Positions 5,346-8,818 of a DNA stretch of 8,818 nucleotides are shown here, in pieces. This DNA comes from Pyrinomonadaceae bacterium (GTDB lineage: Bacteria; Acidobacteriota; Blastocatellia; Pyrinomonadales; Pyrinomonadaceae): positions 1 to 8,818 of the forward strand of contig JAICPV010000064.1 of NCBI GenBank assembly GCA_025929655.1, read 5' to 3'. Both the position numbers and the translations under genes were made by a program. How positions within the stretch are numbered: position 1 is the first letter of the stretch; each line of letters opens with the position of its first letter. The notes beneath the pieces are model-generated. The model saw nothing but the letters and a program-made list of their open reading frames with translations, made no database searches and was not told where the DNA came from.

Positions 5346-7619
5346 ATGCCGTCAGAACCGATAAAAGTAACGATCAACGGGGCCGAGATCGAAACCGAAA
5401 AGGGCGCCGTCCTGATAGACGTGTGCCGCGACAACGCGGTCAACATCCCGTCGTTCTGCTATTACAAGGACCTCGAGGTTCAGGCGTCGTGCCGCATGTG
5501 TTTGGTTCGGATCGACAAGATGCCGAAGCTCCAGACCTCTTGCACGATCAAGGTTACAGACGGTATGAATGTCACTACCGTTAGTCCCGAGATCGAGAAG
5601 GCGCAGCGTTCGATGGGTGAATTCCTGCTCGCAAATCACCCGCTCGACTGCCCGGTCTGCGATCGCGGCGGCGAATGCGAGCTGCAGGAAGTGATCTTCG
5701 ACTGGGGCGATGTTGAGGAACGCTTTACTGAAGAAAAGAACCGCCAGCCCGAAAAATATCTCTCGCCGATCGTCGCGAACGATCCGCAGCGATGCATCCT
5801 GTGCAAACGCTGCACCCGGGTCTGCTCGGAGTGGATGGGCGAGGACGCGATCGAGGCTGGAAACCGCGGTGCAAGCACGGTCATCGGCACATACGGCGGG
5901 TGGCTAAATTGCTCGCAGTGCGGTAACTGCATCGAGGTCTGCCCGACGGGCACTTTGCTCGACGGCGTTTACCGACACGAAACGCGGCCATGGGAGCTGG
6001 ATCAAACGATCACGACGGACGTTTATTCGTCTGATGGGATGCAGCTTTCGATGGGTTCGCGCGGTGGCCTGGTTCATAGAATTGTCGCCCGCGACAGGTA
6101 CGTGAACGGCCTTAACGGCGAGTTCCTCGATGTGAAAGCGCGTTTCGCTCACGAATTCATCAACCACGTCGACCGTATCAAGACGCCGATGATCCGCTAC
6201 ATCAAAGGCGGAAAATTGATACCCGCAACGTGGGACGAAGCCGCGAGATTTGTTGCGGAGAAATTTGGGACATACGGGAATTCGATCGGCGTGATTGCCA
6301 GCCCGCGTCTCACGAACGAATCGATATTCACACTCGGCGTTTTCGCCAGCGAGGTCGTAAGGACCGACAACATCGCGATCGCGGATAAGTACGATATGTC
6401 CGCCTTCTTCGCGAACCTGAGCGTTCCGCTTTGCACTCATAAGGATATCCGATACGCGAGCACGATCGTCTTGATCGGCGGTGAGCCCGAAGAAGAACAG
6501 ACCTACACCGCGAAACAGGTCCGCCAGGCAGTGCGAAACGGGGGAGCGAAACTGATCGTCGTCAATGACACGCCGATCCGCCTTTCAGCCAAAGCTTCGC
6601 AGTTCGTTCACGTCAATGAAGGCTCGATCGATGCGTTCGCGCTCGCGGCCGTTGATCCGAGCTCCGACCGCGATATCGCCCTGAAAATGGGCGTCGCTGC
6701 TGATGAGATCGACACGTTGCGCAAAACGATCTTCGAAACGATGGGCGATCTTATCATCATGGTCGGTGCCGAGCTTTCGCCGGATGCGCAAGCTGTTATA
6801 GCGGCTAACGCGGCAAGCCTCGCCGGTGAAGACCGACGCGTGCTTCTGCACCCGCTTTCTCCATACAACAACTCGGTAGGAGCGATCGATATGCTTCCGA
6901 ACGCAGTGTCGGTCGATGACGTTGTAAAGAATTCGAACGCTCTCCTGATCGCCGGCAGCTTGCAGGACGCGGACGTCCTCGCCGGGAAGGAATTCGTGGT
7001 CGTACAGGAGCTTTTCGAAACGGAAACGACTGAGCACGCCGATGTCATTTTGCCTGCTGCTAGTTTCGCGGAAGTGGACGGAACGTTCACCAACAACGCC
7101 GGGCAGGTACAGCGCGTTCGCAGATCGATCGAGCCCGTGAGCCGTGCGAAACCGGATTGGATGATCACCCTCGCGCTCGCTCGTGCTATGGGTGCCGAGG
7201 TCGAGACGGAGTATTCGGCCTCGGCGATCTTCCGGGCGATCTCGGAGACTATCCCAGCATACGAGGGCTTGCGCTACCCGATGCTGAAAGACGAATCGAA
7301 TCCTGTGCAGGTAAAGCGCGATATTGCCGCACGCGGTGTCGCGGGAAATATCGAATCGCTGAAAAAAGCCGTCGACGATATGCAGCCCGGCGACAAACGT
7401 TACATTACGCCGCCGGTCGGTCATAAGCTGCATAGGTTGACGACCATGACGAGCAAGACGGCGCAGTTTCATCTCCTGGCGAACGGGAACCCAAAACCGG
7501 AGAATTTGCTTGTTGCTCCGCTTGAGCAGTTCAATCTTGACGGCAGCCCGCGTGAGGAAGCGAAGGCTGAGGCCGCCGCGATCGGCCTTGGCGATCGATC
7601 GAACGTGGGCGGCAGATAG
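5346..7619 (+). CDS. nuoG: NADH-quinone oxidoreductase subunit G (NuoG, Fe-S subunit)
   Basis: NuoG (75-kDa/Nqo3) relays electrons from NuoF to the rest of complex I. The 757-residue product begins MPSEPIKVTINGAEIE. A [2Fe-2S] domain has N1b ligands Cys38, Cys49, Cys52 and Cys66. The His-Cys3 motif for N5 is His98, Cys102, Cys105 and Cys111. The ferredoxin-like domain has Cys150, Cys153, Cys156, Cys160 and Cys189, Cys192, Cys195, Cys199, a full two-cluster set where many NuoG proteins keep only the four N4 ligands. The molybdopterin-oxidoreductase-like domain follows (ATWDEA near 230 codons in, VDGTFTNNAGQVQR later), but residues 221-267, where N7 ligands would lie, have no cysteine. An ATG at 5238 inside THX would add 36 unrelated residues, so the ATG at 5346 is used. 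An in-frame TTG at 5340 is also possible. Confidence 0.97.
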   Translation: MPSEPIKVTINGAEIETEKGAVLIDVCRDNAVNIPSFCYYKDLEVQASCRMCLVRIDKMPKLQTSCTIKVTDGMNVTTVSPEIEKAQRSMGEFLLANHPLDCPVCDRGGECELQEVIFDWGDVEERFTEEKNRQPEKYLSPIVANDPQRCILCKRCTRVCSEWMGEDAIEAGNRGASTVIGTYGGWLNCSQCGNCIEVCPTGTLLDGVYRHETRPWELDQTITTDVYSSDGMQLSMGSRGGLVHRIVARDRYVNGLNGEFLDVKARFAHEFINHVDRIKTPMIRYIKGGKLIPATWDEAARFVAEKFGTYGNSIGVIASPRLTNESIFTLGVFASEVVRTDNIAIADKYDMSAFFANLSVPLCTHKDIRYASTIVLIGGEPEEEQTYTAKQVRQAVRNGGAKLIVVNDTPIRLSAKASQFVHVNEGSIDAFALAAVDPSSDRDIALKMGVAADEIDTLRKTIFETMGDLIIMVGAELSPDAQAVIAANAASLAGEDRRVLLHPLSPYNNSVGAIDMLPNAVSVDDVVKNSNALLIAGSLQDADVLAGKEFVVVQELFETETTEHADVILPAASFAEVDGTFTNNAGQVQRVRRSIEPVSRAKPDWMITLALARAMGAEVETEYSASAIFRAISETIPAYEGLRYPMLKDESNPVQVKRDIAARGVAGNIESLKKAVDDMQPGDKRYITPPVGHKLHRLTTMTSKTAQFHLLANGNPKPENLLVAPLEQFNLDGSPREEAKAEAAAIGLGDRSNVGGR

Positions 7620-7668
7620 TACCGCAGGCTGTTAGCCTGCGACCGACAGACTGACAGCCTGTCGTACT
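7618..7668 (+). repeat. Double-hairpin repeat between nuoG and nuoH
   Basis: The outer arms agtac (7618-7622) and gtact (7664-7668) enclose two hairpins. The first is cgcaggct-gtt-agcctgcg at 7623-7641, with a perfect 8-bp stem. The second is at 7644-7664, beginning cgacag and ending ctgtcg, with 9 of 10 pairs and one mismatch. G7664 can pair in either the outer stem or the second hairpin. The element starts on the nuoG stop codon and ends six bases before the nuoH ATG. The architecture is the same as at 1365-1412, but the sequence is different. Confidence 0.8.
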
Positions 7669-7674
7669 TTCTTT

Positions 7675-8763
7675 ATGGAATCTGCATTAAAACCGGCATT
7701 TCCGTTTTTGGTATACACCGTCGCGATCCTGCTCGCATTTCAGGGCGTGCTGATGATCGTGGCGTACACCGTACTCGCGGAACGCAAGGTGCTCGGATGG
7801 ATACAGGGCCGCATCGGGCCGAATCGTGTCGGGCCATGGGGCGTTCTGCAGCCTTTCGCCGATCTTTTGAAGTTCATTTTCAAAGAAGACCTGACCCCTG
7901 ACAAATCGACCAAGTTCGTTTATTTCCTTGCGCCGCTCGTTGCTTTGACCTGCGCGCTTTTGCCGATCGTCGTATATCCGTTCGGGCCGGCGATCACGAC
8001 AATCGATTGGAGCTTTTTGCCATACGGCCTGGGCGACGGGATCACGCGGCTGCCGCTCACGATAGCGAGCATCGATATAGGCGTCCTTTTCGTTCTCGGG
8101 ATCACGTCCGTCGGCGTTTACGGGATCATGCTTGCGGGTTGGTCGTCTAACAGCAAGTACAGCTTGATGGGCGGGCTTCGCTCGTCCGCGCAGATGATCT
8201 CTTACGAGCTCGCGATGGGAGCGTCGATACTCGGCGTTGTGATGCTCGCCGGCACGCTCGATCTCGGCGGGATCATCGAGGCGCAGACAAAATCGCCGTT
8301 CAGATGGTTCATCATCCCGCAGTTCATCGGTTTCGTCGTTTTCCTGATCGCGGCGTTCGCGGAAACGAACCGCGTGCCGTTCGACCTGCCGGAAGCGGAA
8401 ACGGAATTGGTCGCGGGTTTCCACACCGAGTACTCGGCACTGAAATTCGCGCTCTTTTTCATGGCCGAGTACGTGAACATGTTCACCGTTTCGGTCATGG
8501 TAACGGTGCTGTTTTTGGGTGGTTGGTACGTACCGGGCCTGAGCCGCATTTTCGACGTGGGATCGATCCCCTACGCGTTGGTCAGCCACGTTTTCTTTAT
8601 CGGCAAGATCTGCGCGTTCCTGTTTCTATATATTTGGGTGCGGGGAACGCTGCCGCGCTTCCGTTTCGATCAATTGATGAATTTCGGCTGGAAGTTTTTG
8701 CTCCCGGTCGCATTGGCGAATGTGATACTGACGATAGTGATCGTCTACTTTTTGAATAGTTGA
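7675..8763 (+). CDS. nuoH: NADH-quinone oxidoreductase subunit H (NuoH, membrane subunit)
   Basis: NuoH (ND1/Nqo8) is the membrane subunit that joins the peripheral arm and forms the quinone entry chamber and the start of the proton path. The 362-residue product has about eight hydrophobic segments (near 11-34, 82-104, 131-155, 177-198, 213-229, 255-285, 298-322 and 338-359). Family motifs are AERK (35-38), GRIGPNRVGP (45-54), GVLQPFADLLKFIFKE (56-71, signature 1), ETNRVPFDLPEAETELVAG (230-248, signature 2) and RGTLPR (323-328). The acidic loop 230-248 lines the quinone channel in known structures. Length and motif order are normal. The ATG at 7675 follows a double-hairpin repeat, with no clear Shine-Dalgarno sequence (ctttATGga). 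Confidence 0.98.
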   Translation: MESALKPAFPFLVYTVAILLAFQGVLMIVAYTVLAERKVLGWIQGRIGPNRVGPWGVLQPFADLLKFIFKEDLTPDKSTKFVYFLAPLVALTCALLPIVVYPFGPAITTIDWSFLPYGLGDGITRLPLTIASIDIGVLFVLGITSVGVYGIMLAGWSSNSKYSLMGGLRSSAQMISYELAMGASILGVVMLAGTLDLGGIIEAQTKSPFRWFIIPQFIGFVVFLIAAFAETNRVPFDLPEAETELVAGFHTEYSALKFALFFMAEYVNMFTVSVMVTVLFLGGWYVPGLSRIFDVGSIPYALVSHVFFIGKICAFLFLYIWVRGTLPRFRFDQLMNFGWKFLLPVALANVILTIVIVYFLNS

Positions 8764-8769
8764 TCTTTC

Positions 8770-8794
8770 ACCGCAGAGTCGCAGAGACGCCGAG
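8770..8794 (+). repeat. Short degenerate tandem repeat (CGCAGAG units) after nuoH
   Basis: After 'caccg' the octamer CGCAGAGT (8772-8779) is followed by CGCAGAGA (8780-8787) and a decayed third unit CGCCGAG (8788-8794). The 'TTTCACCGCAGAG' form is one I recognise as a widespread intergenic repeat in many bacterial genomes, usually longer than here. The rest of 8764-8818 shows no gene or clear signal, and the window ends before the next gene. Confidence 0.6.
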
Positions 8795-8818
8795 CTTTTG
8801 AAGAGCGTTTCCCGAAGT

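Noticed and set aside
788..7668. Palindromes as rho-independent terminators
   Set aside because: None is followed by a clear T-run and each has a co-oriented nuo gene or operon member immediately after it.
8770..8794. CRISPR array
   Set aside because: The units are 7-8 bases in direct tandem with no spacers.

Overview
The window is a stretch of a bacterial respiratory complex I (NADH:quinone oxidoreductase, nuo) operon, with every gene on the + strand. In order it holds the tail of an unidentified gene, nuoB, nuoC, nuoD, a small coiled-coil ORF, nuoE, a hicB-hicA toxin-antitoxin pair, nuoF, a tiny gene for ribosomal protein THX, nuoG and nuoH. The B-C-D-E-F-G-H order is the classical one. 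All nuo genes carry their key ligand or signature motifs, so the operon looks functional.

The organism is probably an acidobacterium of the Blastocatellia/Pyrinomonadaceae type. I infer this from the mid-to-high GC coding style, the habit of packing palindromic repeats into gaps inside operons, and the 'CACCGCAGAG' type repeat at the right edge. This is pattern recognition, not proof.

Layout: 1-76 is the end of an upstream gene. 137-784 is nuoB. 788-864 is a 32-bp-arm hairpin. 886-1365 is nuoC. 1365-1412 is a cloverleaf-like double hairpin. 1415-2635 is nuoD. 2646-2892 is a small coiled-coil gene that seems to be split by a one-base frameshift. 2892-3422 is nuoE. 3425-3835 is hicBA. 3838-5127 is nuoF. 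5128-5182 is an 18-bp perfect inverted repeat. 5198-5332 is THX. 5346-7619 is nuoG. 7618-7668 is a second double hairpin. 7675-8763 is nuoH. From 8764 the sequence is non-coding, with a short degenerate tandem repeat. No stretch over 300 bases lacks a gene.

NuoE, NuoF and NuoG form the NADH-oxidising arm (FMN and Fe-S chain), NuoB, NuoC and NuoD form the connecting module with the quinone site and cluster N2, and NuoH is the membrane subunit that completes the quinone chamber. The unusual points are the extra genes at three successive junctions (D/E, E/F, F/G), the palindromes in four other gaps, and a NuoG that has four extra cysteines in its ferredoxin-like domain while lacking the N7 ligands. 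I see no wholly new system. The closest thing to one is the tight embedding of a translation toxin-antitoxin pair and a ribosomal protein gene within a respiratory operon.
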